Shown here piece by piece: positions 48,826 through 57,998 of a stretch of DNA of 64,000 nt. Position numbers and translations under genes: made by a program. The DNA comes from G016756615 sp050958605. Its GTDB lineage: Bacteria; Pseudomonadota; Alphaproteobacteria; Rhizobiales; Rhizobiaceae. The DNA lies in the NCBI RefSeq assembly GCF_050958605.1, contig NZ_JBJHDO010000005.1, positions 434,001 to 498,000 on the forward strand, in the 5' to 3' direction. How positions within the stretch are numbered: position 1 is the stretch's first letter; every line of letters starts with the position of its first letter. Below the pieces are notes generated by a model. It was not told the origin of the DNA. It saw only the letters and a program-made list of their open reading frames with translations, and ran no database searches.

Positions 48826-50475
48826 ATGAAACGGTCCTTTACTGTCACTTCGGGATCCAATCTGCGCTGCAAGGGCTGGCGCCAGGAGGGCCTGCTTCGC
48901 CTTCTCGAAAACGTGCTCGCCGTCGGCGAAGACCCGGACAATCTGATCGTCTATGCCGCCCTTGGCCGCGCGGCACGGGATTGGCCCTCGCATGACCAGA
49001 TTGTGCAATCGTTGAAAACGATGAACGACGGCGAGACGCTGATCGTGCAATCCGGCAAGCCCATCGGCATCGTGCGCACACATGCCAAGGCTCCTGTCGT
49101 TCTGATGGCCAACTGCAACATGGTCGGTCAATGGGCCAAGGCGGAAAACTTCTATGCGTGGGAAAAGCAGAATCTGATCTGCTGGGGCGGCCTGACGGCG
49201 GGTGACTGGCAATATATCGGATCGCAGGGGGTTATCCAGGGCACCTACGAAATCTTCATGCGTATAGCCGAGCAGCGGTTCGGCGGCGATCTTGCCGGGC
49301 GTTTCGTGCTTACCGCCGGGCTTGGCGGCATGGGCGGCGCGCAGCCACTTGCCGGTGCCATGGCGGGTGCTGCTATTCTTTGCGTCGAAGTCGACGAGAA
49401 GCGCATCGAGAAGCGCCTGCAGGTCGGCTACCTGCACGCGAAAGCCAGCTCGCTCGACGAGGCCCTCGACATGATCCGGCAGGCTCAGGCCGAGAAGAAG
49501 GCGCTCTCGGTAGGCCTGTGCGGCAACGCGGCCGACATCTATCCGCAGATCCTGGCGCGCGGCATCATCCCCGACGTGGTCACCGACCAGACTTCGGCGC
49601 ACGATCTTGTCTATGGCTATGTGCCGACCGACCTCTCTCTGGATGAGGTCCGCCGGCTGCGCAAGGAAGCGCCCGAACGGCTAATGAAAGAATCGACGCG
49701 CTCGATCGTAAAGCATGTCGAGTCGATGCTTGGTTTTCAGAAGGCCGGCTCTGTCGTTTTCGACAATGGCAATCTTATTCGTACCCAGGCGAAGAATGGC
49801 GGCGTCGCAAACGCATTCGACATTCCGGTCTTCACCGAAGCATTCCTGCGGCCGCTTTTCGCCCGCGCAATCGGTCCATTCCGTTGGATCGCGCTGTCGA
49901 ACGACGCCGGCGATATTCGTAAGATCGACGATTTCTTGCTCGAACACTTTTCCAGCAACAGGATCGTCACGAACTGGATCAAGCTTGCCCGTGAGCACAT
50001 TCCGTTCGAGGGCATGCCGGCGCGCATTGCCTGGCTCGGCCATGGCGAGCGTACCGAGCTTGGCCTTGCCGTAAACCGCATGGTGCGTGAGGGCATTCTC
50101 TCGGGACCGGTCGCCTTCACACGCGACCATCTGGATGCCGGCGCCATGGCGCATCCCAACATCATGACCGAAAACATGAAGGATGGTTCAGACGCGATCG
50201 CCGACTGGCCGCTTCTCAACGCGCTCGTCAACTGCGCTTCGCAAGCAGATCTCGTGGCGATTCACTCGGGAGGAGGCGGCTACTCCGGCTATATGACGAG
50301 TTCCGGTGTGACGCTGATTGCCGACGGCTCCACGGAGGCTGACGAACGCCTCGAGCTTACATTGACCAACGACACCTCCACCGGCGTGATGCGCTATGCC
50401 GACGCGGGCTACGAGGAGTCGTTCGATGAAGCTGAGAACAGCGGGATTCGGCACTTCCGGTTACCGGCGCAATGA
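48826..50475 (+). CDS. Urocanase-family enzyme, probable thiourocanate hydratase
   Basis: 549 residues, an NAD+-dependent hydratase fold: MANCNMVGQWAKAENFYAWE, VLTAGLGGMGGAQPLAGAMA, DQTSAHDLVYGYVPTDLSLD and DGSDAIADWPLLNALVNCAS. Several blocks that are nearly invariant in urocanase, as I recall them, differ: CWGGLTAGDW for YGQMTAGSW, GYLH for GYLD, and HSGGGGYSGYMTSSG for the HHGGGVG...HSG block. Such active-site changes are expected for thiourocanate as substrate. No hutH, hutI or hutG accompanies it, arguing against ordinary histidine degradation. Confidence 0.78.
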   Translation: MKRSFTVTSGSNLRCKGWRQEGLLRLLENVLAVGEDPDNLIVYAALGRAARDWPSHDQIVQSLKTMNDGETLIVQSGKPIGIVRTHAKAPVVLMANCNMVGQWAKAENFYAWEKQNLICWGGLTAGDWQYIGSQGVIQGTYEIFMRIAEQRFGGDLAGRFVLTAGLGGMGGAQPLAGAMAGAAILCVEVDEKRIEKRLQVGYLHAKASSLDEALDMIRQAQAEKKALSVGLCGNAADIYPQILARGIIPDVVTDQTSAHDLVYGYVPTDLSLDEVRRLRKEAPERLMKESTRSIVKHVESMLGFQKAGSVVFDNGNLIRTQAKNGGVANAFDIPVFTEAFLRPLFARAIGPFRWIALSNDAGDIRKIDDFLLEHFSSNRIVTNWIKLAREHIPFEGMPARIAWLGHGERTELGLAVNRMVREGILSGPVAFTRDHLDAGAMAHPNIMTENMKDGSDAIADWPLLNALVNCASQADLVAIHSGGGGYSGYMTSSGVTLIADGSTEADERLELTLTNDTSTGVMRYADAGYEESFDEAENSGIRHFRLPAQ

Positions 50476-50488
50476 AGGGTCGTGTCGC

Positions 50489-51850
50489 ATGAAAGACCAG
50501 AGCACGCGAGGTTTTCTGTCCGCGCTCGAGGCTGACGGCGAACTGCATCGAGTCCAGCGCGCCATCGATCCGCGTTTCGAGATCGCTTCGGTCTTGTCGC
50601 TGCGCGAACGCGGCCCTGCCCAGCTTTTTGAAAACGTCACCGGTCACGCCATGCCGGTCGTCGCGAATCTGTTCAACAGTCGCGGCCGCTTTGCCCGAGC
50701 CCTTGGCGTTCCAAGGAAGGACCTTGACAGGTTCTACCTCGCCGCGCTGCGCAACCCCGTGAAGCCGACGATGGTCACGGACGCGCCGGTTCAGGAAGTC
50801 GTGCACTCGGATGCAATCGAGGTCGACACTTTGCTGCCTGTGCCGCACTGGTTCGAACGTGAAGCCGCGCCTTATGTCACGGCCGGCGTCATCGTGGCCA
50901 AGGATCCTGAGACCGGCCGTCGAAACGTATCGATCGCACGGTTGCGGCTTGAAGGCGGAAACCGTCTCATGGCGGGCATAGCCAAGAACCACCACTTGGC
51001 AATCATCGCCGAGAAAGCGCGCCAGCGCGGTCACGATCTCGAAATCGCGGTGGTTATCGGCAATCATGCCGCCGTTCTGCTTGGCTCGCAGATGTATGTC
51101 GAACTTGGGGACGACGAATTCGACATAGCCGGCGGATTGCTCGGCGAGCCGGTCGAACTCGTCAAGTGCCGGACCGTTGGCCTCGAGGTTCCAGCGCACG
51201 CGGAGATCGTGCTCGAAGGGCGGCTCCGGCCGGACGACCTGATAGAGGAAAACGCCGTTTCGGAGTTTCCCGGCTTCTATGTCTATTATGGGCCGGGGAT
51301 CGGGGTCGAGATCGACTGTGTCACGCATCGCGCTGACGCGATCTACCAAGCCATCCTCCCCGGCTACGCGGCCGAACATTGCTTGCTCGGAGCGGTCGCC
51401 ATCGGAACCACGCTCACGCGCGATCTCCAGCGCTCGATCCCGGCTGTCCGACGTGTTCTGGTAACAGATGGTGGGATGGGGCGGCTCCACGCGGTCATCG
51501 TCATGCATCGACCGAGACTTGGCGAGGGCAAGCGAGCAATCCTTCTTGCCATGGGGCTCGTCAACCTTCTGAAGCTGGTAATCGTGGTAGACGATGATGT
51601 CGATCCCGAAGACCCACGCCAGGTGGAATGGTCTTTGGCCGCCCGCTTCCGCGGCCACGAGGATCTTATCGTGCTGCCGGGCGTCAAGGCCGATCGTTGT
51701 GATCCCGTACACGAAGACCTCGTCGTCACCAAGATCGGCATGGTCGCCACCACCCGGCCCGGTGACGGGGAACCCGGCGGGCGCTCCGAATTCGCAAGGC
51801 CGCCACCCGAGGTCTACGACCGCATCAGACGGGATCTGGAACTCTATTGA
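50489..51850 (+). CDS. ubiD: UbiD-family prenyl-FMN decarboxylase
   Basis: 453 residues from an ATG with AAGGG upstream. It matches UbiD: VVANLFNSRGRFARALGVPR, NVSIARLRLEGGNRLMAGIA, KCRTVGLEVPAHAEIVLEGR, AVSEFPGFYVYYG (catalytic Glu and cofactor region) and LVIVVDDDVDPEDPRQVEWS. These enzymes reversibly decarboxylate aromatic or alpha,beta-unsaturated acids using prenylated FMN made by UbiX, encoded next door. Its place inside this operon suggests an acid such as (thio)urocanate or a related acrylate; ubiquinone synthesis is unlikely here. Confidence 0.88.
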   Translation: MKDQSTRGFLSALEADGELHRVQRAIDPRFEIASVLSLRERGPAQLFENVTGHAMPVVANLFNSRGRFARALGVPRKDLDRFYLAALRNPVKPTMVTDAPVQEVVHSDAIEVDTLLPVPHWFEREAAPYVTAGVIVAKDPETGRRNVSIARLRLEGGNRLMAGIAKNHHLAIIAEKARQRGHDLEIAVVIGNHAAVLLGSQMYVELGDDEFDIAGGLLGEPVELVKCRTVGLEVPAHAEIVLEGRLRPDDLIEENAVSEFPGFYVYYGPGIGVEIDCVTHRADAIYQAILPGYAAEHCLLGAVAIGTTLTRDLQRSIPAVRRVLVTDGGMGRLHAVIVMHRPRLGEGKRAILLAMGLVNLLKLVIVVDDDVDPEDPRQVEWSLAARFRGHEDLIVLPGVKADRCDPVHEDLVVTKIGMVATTRPGDGEPGGRSEFARPPPEVYDRIRRDLELY

Positions 51851-51868
51851 AGCCGAGTGGAGGATGCC

Positions 51869-52444
51869 GTGCCGAGACAACGTTTCATCGTCGCGATAAC
51901 CGGAGCTTCCGGGCATCCCTACGGGATACGGCTCCTGCAAACCCTGCGCGAATTCGATTTCGAAACGCATCTTGTCATGTCGCGATCAGCCGTTGTGGCT
52001 CTCGCCCATGAGAGCGACATGAAACTGAGGGACGTCCATGCTCTTGCAGATCACGTCCACGCCAATGACGATGTCGCGGCAGCAATATCGAGCGGCTCGT
52101 TTCGAACCGCCGGCATGATTGTCGCCCCATGCTCGGCCAAGACCCTCGGCGAAATAGCTTCGGGCGCCTGCGGCACGCTTGTCTCGCGCGCCGCTGACGT
52201 GACACTGAAAGAGCGAAGGCGGCTCGTCCTTCTTTTCCGTGAGACCCCTTTGCACCTGGGCCATTGCCGCAACATGGTCGCCGTGACGGAAATGGGAGCT
52301 ATCGTCATGCCGCCGGTCCCGGCGTTCTATCCCAAGCCGAAAAGCGTGGATGAGATCGTCGACCACACGATAGGCCGTGCGCTTGACCTTTTCGATGTCG
52401 ATACCGGACGGGTGAAGCGTTGGAAGGAGGAGGCCGAGCTCTGA
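51869..52444 (+). CDS. ubiX: UbiX-family flavin prenyltransferase
   Basis: 191 residues from GTG at 51869 (GGAGG five bases upstream). Motifs: FIVAITGASGHPYGIRLLQT (FMN binding), SGSFRTAGMIVAPCSAKTLG, RRLVLLFRETPLHLGHCRNM and MPPVPAFYPKPKSVDEIVDH. It attaches a prenyl group to FMN to make the cofactor of the UbiD enzyme directly upstream. A dedicated UbiX copy within a catabolic operon is the norm for UbiD-based degradation pathways. Confidence 0.93.
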   Translation: MPRQRFIVAITGASGHPYGIRLLQTLREFDFETHLVMSRSAVVALAHESDMKLRDVHALADHVHANDDVAAAISSGSFRTAGMIVAPCSAKTLGEIASGACGTLVSRAADVTLKERRRLVLLFRETPLHLGHCRNMVAVTEMGAIVMPPVPAFYPKPKSVDEIVDHTIGRALDLFDVDTGRVKRWKEEAEL

Positions 52445-52630
52445 AACAAGGCCCGCTTCGCCTTTAGCGATTGGCCAGTTCTTGAAAATCTATTTCTTAT
52501 GACGCCGGAACAAGGCGGATAGTCTTGGATGACCCAAGTGCCATTTGCGGCACTTGGCACACAGGGGTTCAAGGATACCCCCGGAAAACAAACGGTCGAT
52601 GCCGCCGCCGGGGACCAATATGGGAGATTC

Positions 52631-53650
52631 ATGATGATTGGCAATTTGGTTGCGGCGACAGCCTTCGTATTCGGTACCTGCCTGGCAGGTGCCGCCTTTG
52701 CGCAGGAGACGGTCGTGCTCAAATTCGCGAGTGCCTTTCCGCCGCAAAGCAAGACCAATTCGATAACGGTTCCGGCCTTCATCAAGGCTATCGAGGAGGC
52801 GTCGGAGGGCACGCTCAAGATCGAACACTATCCGGGCGGGACGCTTGGCCCCAACCCGACTACGCAGTTGAAACTGGTCGAGGACGGCGTGGTCGACATC
52901 GCGGAGGTGGTCGCATCCTATACGCCGGGCCGGTTCAAGGAACTTGAAATGTTCGAGGTTCCGTTCGTGTTCGAATCAACGCTCGAGGCAAGTCTCACCG
53001 CCTGGACCCTTTACGAAAAGGGCTTGCTGACCGGGTTCGATAACCTCGAACTGGTGGGTATTGCCGAGGTCGGTCCATATTTCGTTCACACGTCCAAGGA
53101 AGTGACCAAGCCGGACGATCTTGCCGGCATGAAGCTGCGTGCAGGCGGCGCGGTGCAGGGAGCGGTCGTCCAGGGCCTCGGGGGCGTCGCGGTGGGCGGC
53201 ATGCCGGCGCCGCAGATCGCCGAGAACATCTCGCGCGGCGTTATCGGCGGAACGCTGATGGACATGGGCAATCTCTATAACTTCCGCATCGCCGATGCCG
53301 CCTATTATCACGTCGTCAATGTTCCTCTCGGCAACGTCGCCGTCATGTTCCCGATGAACAAGGCCAAGTACGAGAGCCTCCCGGAAAAGGCGAAGGCCGC
53401 GTTCGACAAAGTCCGGGGCCAATGGTTCACCACCGTGCTTGCGGAAAATCTCGACAAGCAGAATGAAGAGACACTCGCCAAACTTAAGGAAGACGAGAAG
53501 CACCACATCGTCGAGTTCACCGACGAGGACGTGAAGAGCCTCTCAGAGAAGCTGTCGTCGATCAAGGATCGCTGGGATACGGGCGAGGGCGAGTCCAATC
53601 TCTACCAGCAGATGATCGCAGCCCGCGACGCCGTGCGCGCTTCGAAGTAA
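52631..53650 (+). CDS. TRAP transporter solute-binding protein (DctP type)
   Basis: 339 residues. The signal peptide MMIGNLVAATAFVFGTCLAG ends at AFAQ. The mature protein has ETVVLKFASAFPPQSKTNSI, YPGGTLGPNPTTQLKLVEDG, YFVHTSKEVTKPDDLAGMKL (with the carboxylate-binding region) and MPAPQIAENISRGVIGGTLM. It captures a probably carboxylate-bearing solute in the periplasm for the QM pair that follows. The usual conserved Arg is not in its common context, in line with an unusual ligand. A 186-base gap upstream may carry an extra promoter. Confidence 0.9.
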   Translation: MMIGNLVAATAFVFGTCLAGAAFAQETVVLKFASAFPPQSKTNSITVPAFIKAIEEASEGTLKIEHYPGGTLGPNPTTQLKLVEDGVVDIAEVVASYTPGRFKELEMFEVPFVFESTLEASLTAWTLYEKGLLTGFDNLELVGIAEVGPYFVHTSKEVTKPDDLAGMKLRAGGAVQGAVVQGLGGVAVGGMPAPQIAENISRGVIGGTLMDMGNLYNFRIADAAYYHVVNVPLGNVAVMFPMNKAKYESLPEKAKAAFDKVRGQWFTTVLAENLDKQNEETLAKLKEDEKHHIVEFTDEDVKSLSEKLSSIKDRWDTGEGESNLYQQMIAARDAVRASK

Positions 53651-53658
53651 CGGCAAAC

Positions 53659-53685
53659 GGCGGCTTCGGCCCGGCTGAAGCCGCC
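53659..53685 (+). terminator. Hairpin between dctP-like and dctQ-like genes
   Basis: GGCGGCTTC at 53659-53667 pairs exactly with GAAGCCGCC at 53677-53685. A hairpin after the binding-protein gene commonly lets it be made in excess over the membrane subunits. The tail TGTTCCTT is a weak T-tract. Confidence 0.55.
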
Positions 53686-53711
53686 TGTTCCTTGAGTCTT
53701 GGACCTGCGAA

Positions 53712-54254
53712 ATGGCTTTCCTCGAATACATACGCCGGTCATCCCGATCCGTGGCGACCCTTGGCCTTGCTGCACTGGTGCTTCTCTCTATCGTCATGAT
53801 GGCTGACATTGCCGGGCGCGAGCTCTTCTCTTCGCCGATCTCCGGTTTCAGCGATATCGCCGACCTCATCGTCGTGATTGCCGCCGCCGCCTGCTTTCCC
53901 GCCTCGCTCGCAAACAACCAGCATGTGGCGGTGCGCTTCGCCGGGTTGGCGCATTGGCGGGTGCGCGAAGGCCTCGATCTCATCGGCCACAGCATCATGC
54001 TGGCCGTCCTGTCGATCATCGCTTACCAACTCGTCCGCTATACGGCAGATATATACGCCACTGGCCAGACAACCTGGCTTCTCTACATACCGGTGTGGCC
54101 CGTTTGGGTCTTGGTCACGGCGCTGTTTATCCTCTGCGTGCCGGTGCAGCTTGCGCAGGTCCTCTATTACCTGCGCCGGTTCTTCTCACTGCGACCGCTG
54201 GACGACAAGCCCCTGGCGGACGAGCAGGTCCTTCCAGTCGAGACAGGCGAATAA
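53712..54254 (+). CDS. TRAP transporter small membrane subunit (DctQ type)
   Basis: 180 residues with four predicted helices (VATLGLAALVLLSIVMMADI, DLIVVIAAAACFPASLA, SIMLAVLSIIAYQLVRY, VWVLVTALFILCVPVQL) and the family block IAGRELFSSPISGFSDIADL. It supports the large DctM channel subunit encoded four bases downstream. Confidence 0.9.
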   Translation: MAFLEYIRRSSRSVATLGLAALVLLSIVMMADIAGRELFSSPISGFSDIADLIVVIAAAACFPASLANNQHVAVRFAGLAHWRVREGLDLIGHSIMLAVLSIIAYQLVRYTADIYATGQTTWLLYIPVWPVWVLVTALFILCVPVQLAQVLYYLRRFFSLRPLDDKPLADEQVLPVETGE

Positions 54255-54258
54255 CACG

Positions 54259-55563
54259 ATGGGTCCGATCGAAACCGGAATACTGGGATTGGCCTGCCTC
54301 GTTGCAGTCATTATCCTTCACGTGCCCGTCGGCATCGCCATGGCCGCCGTCGGCGGTGCGGGCTACCTTTATATGACCGGTGATGCGTCCGGCATGTTTT
54401 CGCTGTTCGGCACCGAAACGGTCAACATGCTCACCAACAAGGACTTCGCGGTCGTGATGTCCTTTCTGTTGATGGGCGGTTTCGCCGGGGCCGCTGGCAT
54501 TTCGGCGGATATTTATCGGGTCGCCAATGCGTGGATCGGCCACTGGAAGGGCGGTCTGGCCATGGCAACGGTCCTTGGCTGCGCAGGGTTCGGCGCGATC
54601 TCGGGCTCGTCCATCGCGACGGCTGCGACGATGACCAAGATCGCCATGCCAGAGATGGAGAAGCGCCACTATGCGCTGTCACTATGCGCGGGCACGCTGG
54701 CCGCCGGTGGCACGCTCGGCTCGCTTATCCCTCCGTCGATCATCATGGTCATCTATGCGGTGCAGGTTCAGCAATTCATCGTCGATCTCTTTCTCGCCGC
54801 GATCATACCGGGCATTCTTTCGGTCTTTTTGTTCGTCTTGGCGATCCGCATCCAACTCATGATCAAGCCCAAGCTGGCGAGTGCGGGGGAGCGGTCGGAC
54901 TGGTCGGAGAGGGTGAGGGAAACTAAGCGCAGTTGGGCGGCCCTTGCCATCATTATCGTCGTCATGGGGGGTATCTATAGCGGCTTCTTCACCGTTAACG
55001 AGGGTGCTGCTGTGGGTCTTGTCCTGACGCTGATCTTCGCGCTTGTTCGACGCTCGATGGACCGCACGTCCTTTTTCAAGACGTTATACGAGTCCGCGGG
55101 ATCGATTGCGATGCTCTATCTGATCGTGATTGGAGCCAACATCTTCGGCTATTTCGTCACGCTGTCGCATATGCCGAGCGCACTTACTGCCTGGGTGACC
55201 GAGCTGGGAGTGTCACCGCTCGTGGTGATCTTCATTCTGATTGGAATGTATATCGTTCTCGGTTGCGTCTTCGACGCATTGGCCGGCATGGTTCTGACGC
55301 TGCCCTTCGTCGTGCCCCTTGTCGACAGCCTCGGCTATGACCTCGTCTGGTGGGGCATTGTCAACGTCATGGTCATCGAGATCGGCATGATCACTCCGCC
55401 GGTGGGCATCAACGTTTTCGTCATCAAGGGACTGCGACCGGATATTCCGCTCGGAACCATATTCCGCGGCATCTCGCCGTTCCTGATCGCCAATGTAGTG
55501 GCGCTGGTTCTCGTCGTCCTGTTCCCACAACTGGCAACCTGGCTACCGAGCCTGCTGCGTTAG
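54259..55563 (+). CDS. TRAP transporter large membrane subunit (DctM type)
   Basis: 434 residues, about 12 helices, starting MGPIETGILGLACLVAVIIL. Family blocks: VMSFLLMGGFAGAAGISADI, GFGAISGSSIATAATMTKIA, GTLAAGGTLGSLIPPSIIMV, FVLAIRIQLM and MITPPVGINVFVIKGLRPDI. It is the sodium-coupled channel subunit. Overlapping long frames earlier in the region are shadows of dctQ. Confidence 0.93.
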   Translation: MGPIETGILGLACLVAVIILHVPVGIAMAAVGGAGYLYMTGDASGMFSLFGTETVNMLTNKDFAVVMSFLLMGGFAGAAGISADIYRVANAWIGHWKGGLAMATVLGCAGFGAISGSSIATAATMTKIAMPEMEKRHYALSLCAGTLAAGGTLGSLIPPSIIMVIYAVQVQQFIVDLFLAAIIPGILSVFLFVLAIRIQLMIKPKLASAGERSDWSERVRETKRSWAALAIIIVVMGGIYSGFFTVNEGAAVGLVLTLIFALVRRSMDRTSFFKTLYESAGSIAMLYLIVIGANIFGYFVTLSHMPSALTAWVTELGVSPLVVIFILIGMYIVLGCVFDALAGMVLTLPFVVPLVDSLGYDLVWWGIVNVMVIEIGMITPPVGINVFVIKGLRPDIPLGTIFRGISPFLIANVVALVLVVLFPQLATWLPSLLR

Positions 55564-55598
55564 CCGCCAGGCGTGGAAATCAGTCAAAGGAAATTTCG

Positions 55599-56783
55599 AT
55601 GACCAAGCCACTGTCCGGCGTCCGGGTTCTCGACTTCAGTCGAGTCCTGGCCGGCCCCTTCTGCACGGCCCTTATGGCGGATATGGGGGCCGACATCATC
55701 AAGGTCGAGCCTCCTGCGGGAGACGACCAGAGATCAATGGGCGCCTTCCGCGAAGGTGTCAGCGTGAGTTTCGAACTGATCAACCGCAACAAGCGGAGCC
55801 TCAGACTTGACCTCAAAACCGATGAGGGGCGTGAGATCGCAAGACGACTGGCCGCCCAATGCGATGTCGTCGTCGAAAATTTCCGTCCTGGCATCGCATC
55901 GAAGCTCGGCATCGACTACGAATCGCTCAGCCGATCACGGCCAGACCTGATCTATTGCTCCATTTCCGGCTTCGGCCAATCGGGGCCGCTGGCCGGTTTT
56001 CCAAGCTACGATGTCGTCGCGCAGGCGTTGTCCGGCCTGATGAGCATCACCGGCTCACCTGATGGCGAACCCATGTTGGTCGGCGATTCCGTCGGCGACA
56101 CCGTATCCGGCCTTTTCGCTGCGTGGTCGATCTCTTCGGCGCTCTATCGCCGCCTGACGACAGGCAAGGGGGCAAGGTTGGACGTGGCGATGTTCGACTC
56201 GCTCTTTGCCCTGTTGCCGACCGCGCTTGCTCAATGGCAGGTGACCGAGGCTGCACCGGGACGCGAAGGTAATCAGCACCCGTTGTCGGCACCTTTCGGG
56301 GCGTATGCTGCCGCCGATGGAAACTTCATCCTGGCCATCGCGAACAACGCATTGTTTCGACGCTTCGCTGTCGCGATCGGCCGCCCTGAGCTGGCAGAAG
56401 ACCCAAGGTTCTCTTCGGATCCGTTGCGCCGTCTCAACCGGGATGTGCTGCGCAGTGAAATCGAGACATGGTCGCGGAAAAGATCTGGGGCTGATGTCGT
56501 TGAGCTTCTTGGTTCCGCGGGTATTCCGGTTTCCACGATCTGGGATGTCGCCCAGGCTGCCGATAGCACCCACGCCGAACACCGCAAGCTGATGACGAGC
56601 GTCGAGCACCCGTCCCTCGGAACGCTGAGATTGCCGGAACAACCCGTGCATATCGACGGCGAGGAACGCGGCGCATTGCGCCCGGCGCCGATGCTCGGCG
56701 CCGATGGGCCGGCGATCCTTTCGGAACTGCTGGGCATGACCCAAGCGGAAATCGCGACGTTGCAAACGGCAGAAGTGATCTGA
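55599..56783 (+). CDS. Class III (CaiB/Frc family) CoA-transferase
   Basis: 394 residues: LSGVRVLDFSRVLAGPFCTA, MADMGADIIKVEPPAGDDQR, INRNKRSLRLDLKTDEGREI, DVVVENFRPGIASKLGIDYE and ISGFGQSGPLAGFPSYDVVA. The aspartate that forms the acyl intermediate is expected in the DGEPMLVGDSVGDTVSGLFA region. It moves CoA between carboxylic acids, so it can both activate an acid for the dehydrogenases downstream and regenerate the free product. AAAGGAAA precedes the ATG. Confidence 0.92.
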   Translation: MTKPLSGVRVLDFSRVLAGPFCTALMADMGADIIKVEPPAGDDQRSMGAFREGVSVSFELINRNKRSLRLDLKTDEGREIARRLAAQCDVVVENFRPGIASKLGIDYESLSRSRPDLIYCSISGFGQSGPLAGFPSYDVVAQALSGLMSITGSPDGEPMLVGDSVGDTVSGLFAAWSISSALYRRLTTGKGARLDVAMFDSLFALLPTALAQWQVTEAAPGREGNQHPLSAPFGAYAAADGNFILAIANNALFRRFAVAIGRPELAEDPRFSSDPLRRLNRDVLRSEIETWSRKRSGADVVELLGSAGIPVSTIWDVAQAADSTHAEHRKLMTSVEHPSLGTLRLPEQPVHIDGEERGALRPAPMLGADGPAILSELLGMTQAEIATLQTAEVI

Positions 56784-56818
56784 CCCTGCTCCTCGAAGGC
56801 AACAGGACATTGTGAAGA

Positions 56819-57994
56819 ATGGATCTGCGTTTCTCGAACGAAGACAAGACCTTTGCCCGCGCCGTCCGCAGCTATTTGAGCGAAAACCTTCCAGATACCC
56901 TGGCACATAAGGTTCGCTATAACCAGCGGCTGACGCGCCAGGACTATGTGCAGTGGCAGGACGTCCTCGCGGCTGCGAACTGGTATGCCATCGGCTGGCC
57001 TAAGGAAGCCGGGGGGCCAGGGCTGACACCGACCCAACGCTACTTGTTCGATCGCGAATACGGCACTTTGCCGTGTCCGCATCCCTGCCAGTTCGGTATC
57101 GCGATGGCCGGCCCGGTCATTTACACCTTCGGCACGATTGAACAGAAAAGCCGTTTCCTGCCGGGAATCCGCGAAAACAGGGATTTCTGGTGCCAAGGCT
57201 ATTCGGAGTCGGGGGCAGGGTCCGATCTCGCCGCCTTGAGAACGACGGCCACGCGCGATGGCGACACCTATGTGGTCAATGGTCAGAAGATCTGGACGAC
57301 CTGGGCAAACTGGGCCGATTGGATGTTCTGCCTCGTCAAGACCGATCTCACCGTGAAACCGCAACTCGGGATTTCGTTTTTGCTCGTCGACATGCGCACG
57401 CCGGGCATCACAGTACGGCCGATCAGGACACTCGATGGCGACGCCGAATTCAACGAAGTCTTCTTCGACAATGTTCGTGTGCCGGCCGAAAACATGATCG
57501 GCAGGGAAGGCGAGGGATGGACATTCGCCAAGTTCCTGCTCGAACATGAGCGCTTCTCCATGTCCGGTTCCGCTCGTTCGAAGCGTATCCTTAAGGAGCT
57601 TCAGGAGGATGCGGTTGCGCTCGGGCGTGAAGGGGATGTTTTCATAGCCGATCGGCTGACCCGCCTGGAAGTCGAATTGCTGGCGCTCGAATATATGGAG
57701 CTCCGGCTGCTGGCCCGTAGCATGGCGGGCGATAATCTCGGGCCGGAAGCCTCGAAACTCAAGATTCGCGGAACCGAGATTGCACAGGCGCTCTCGCGGT
57801 TGCGGATCGATATCCATGGAGGAGCATGTCTCTCCTGGTCGGAAGCCTTTCTCGACGGACTGGCCGCGTCCGAAAACCCCCAGGCTGCCGGTGCGATCGC
57901 GACTTATCTCAATCAGCGCAAGCTCTCGATCTGGGGCGGATCCAACGAGATTCAGAGAATGATACTCGCCAAGCAAATATTGGGACTGGGGTAG
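56819..57994 (+). CDS. Acyl-CoA dehydrogenase, large-type subunit
   Basis: 391 residues: WYAIGWPKEAGGPGLTPTQR, FWCQGYSESGAGSDLAALRT, VVNGQKIWTTWANWADWMFC, DNVRVPAENMIGREGEGWTF and the closing SIWGGSNEIQRMILAKQILG. FAD-binding and GGSNEI motifs are intact. With the shorter homologue next to it, it probably forms an alpha2-beta2 enzyme of the kind that desaturates short side chains such as propionyl-CoA side chains on ring compounds. Confidence 0.92.
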   Translation: MDLRFSNEDKTFARAVRSYLSENLPDTLAHKVRYNQRLTRQDYVQWQDVLAAANWYAIGWPKEAGGPGLTPTQRYLFDREYGTLPCPHPCQFGIAMAGPVIYTFGTIEQKSRFLPGIRENRDFWCQGYSESGAGSDLAALRTTATRDGDTYVVNGQKIWTTWANWADWMFCLVKTDLTVKPQLGISFLLVDMRTPGITVRPIRTLDGDAEFNEVFFDNVRVPAENMIGREGEGWTFAKFLLEHERFSMSGSARSKRILKELQEDAVALGREGDVFIADRLTRLEVELLALEYMELRLLARSMAGDNLGPEASKLKIRGTEIAQALSRLRIDIHGGACLSWSEAFLDGLAASENPQAAGAIATYLNQRKLSIWGGSNEIQRMILAKQILGLG

Positions 57995-57998
57995 TCGG

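Noticed and set aside
48826..50475. Plain hutU of histidine degradation
   Set aside because: Active-site blocks differ from urocanase, and hutI/hutG and a normal MIO-type hutH are absent from the operon.
50357..51970. 537-codon minus-strand frame
   Set aside because: Antisense of ubiD; low-complexity Arg/Asp composition and no family match.
56273..57976. 567-codon minus-strand frame
   Set aside because: Antisense of the CoA-transferase end and the first acyl-CoA dehydrogenase, whose motifs are unambiguous.
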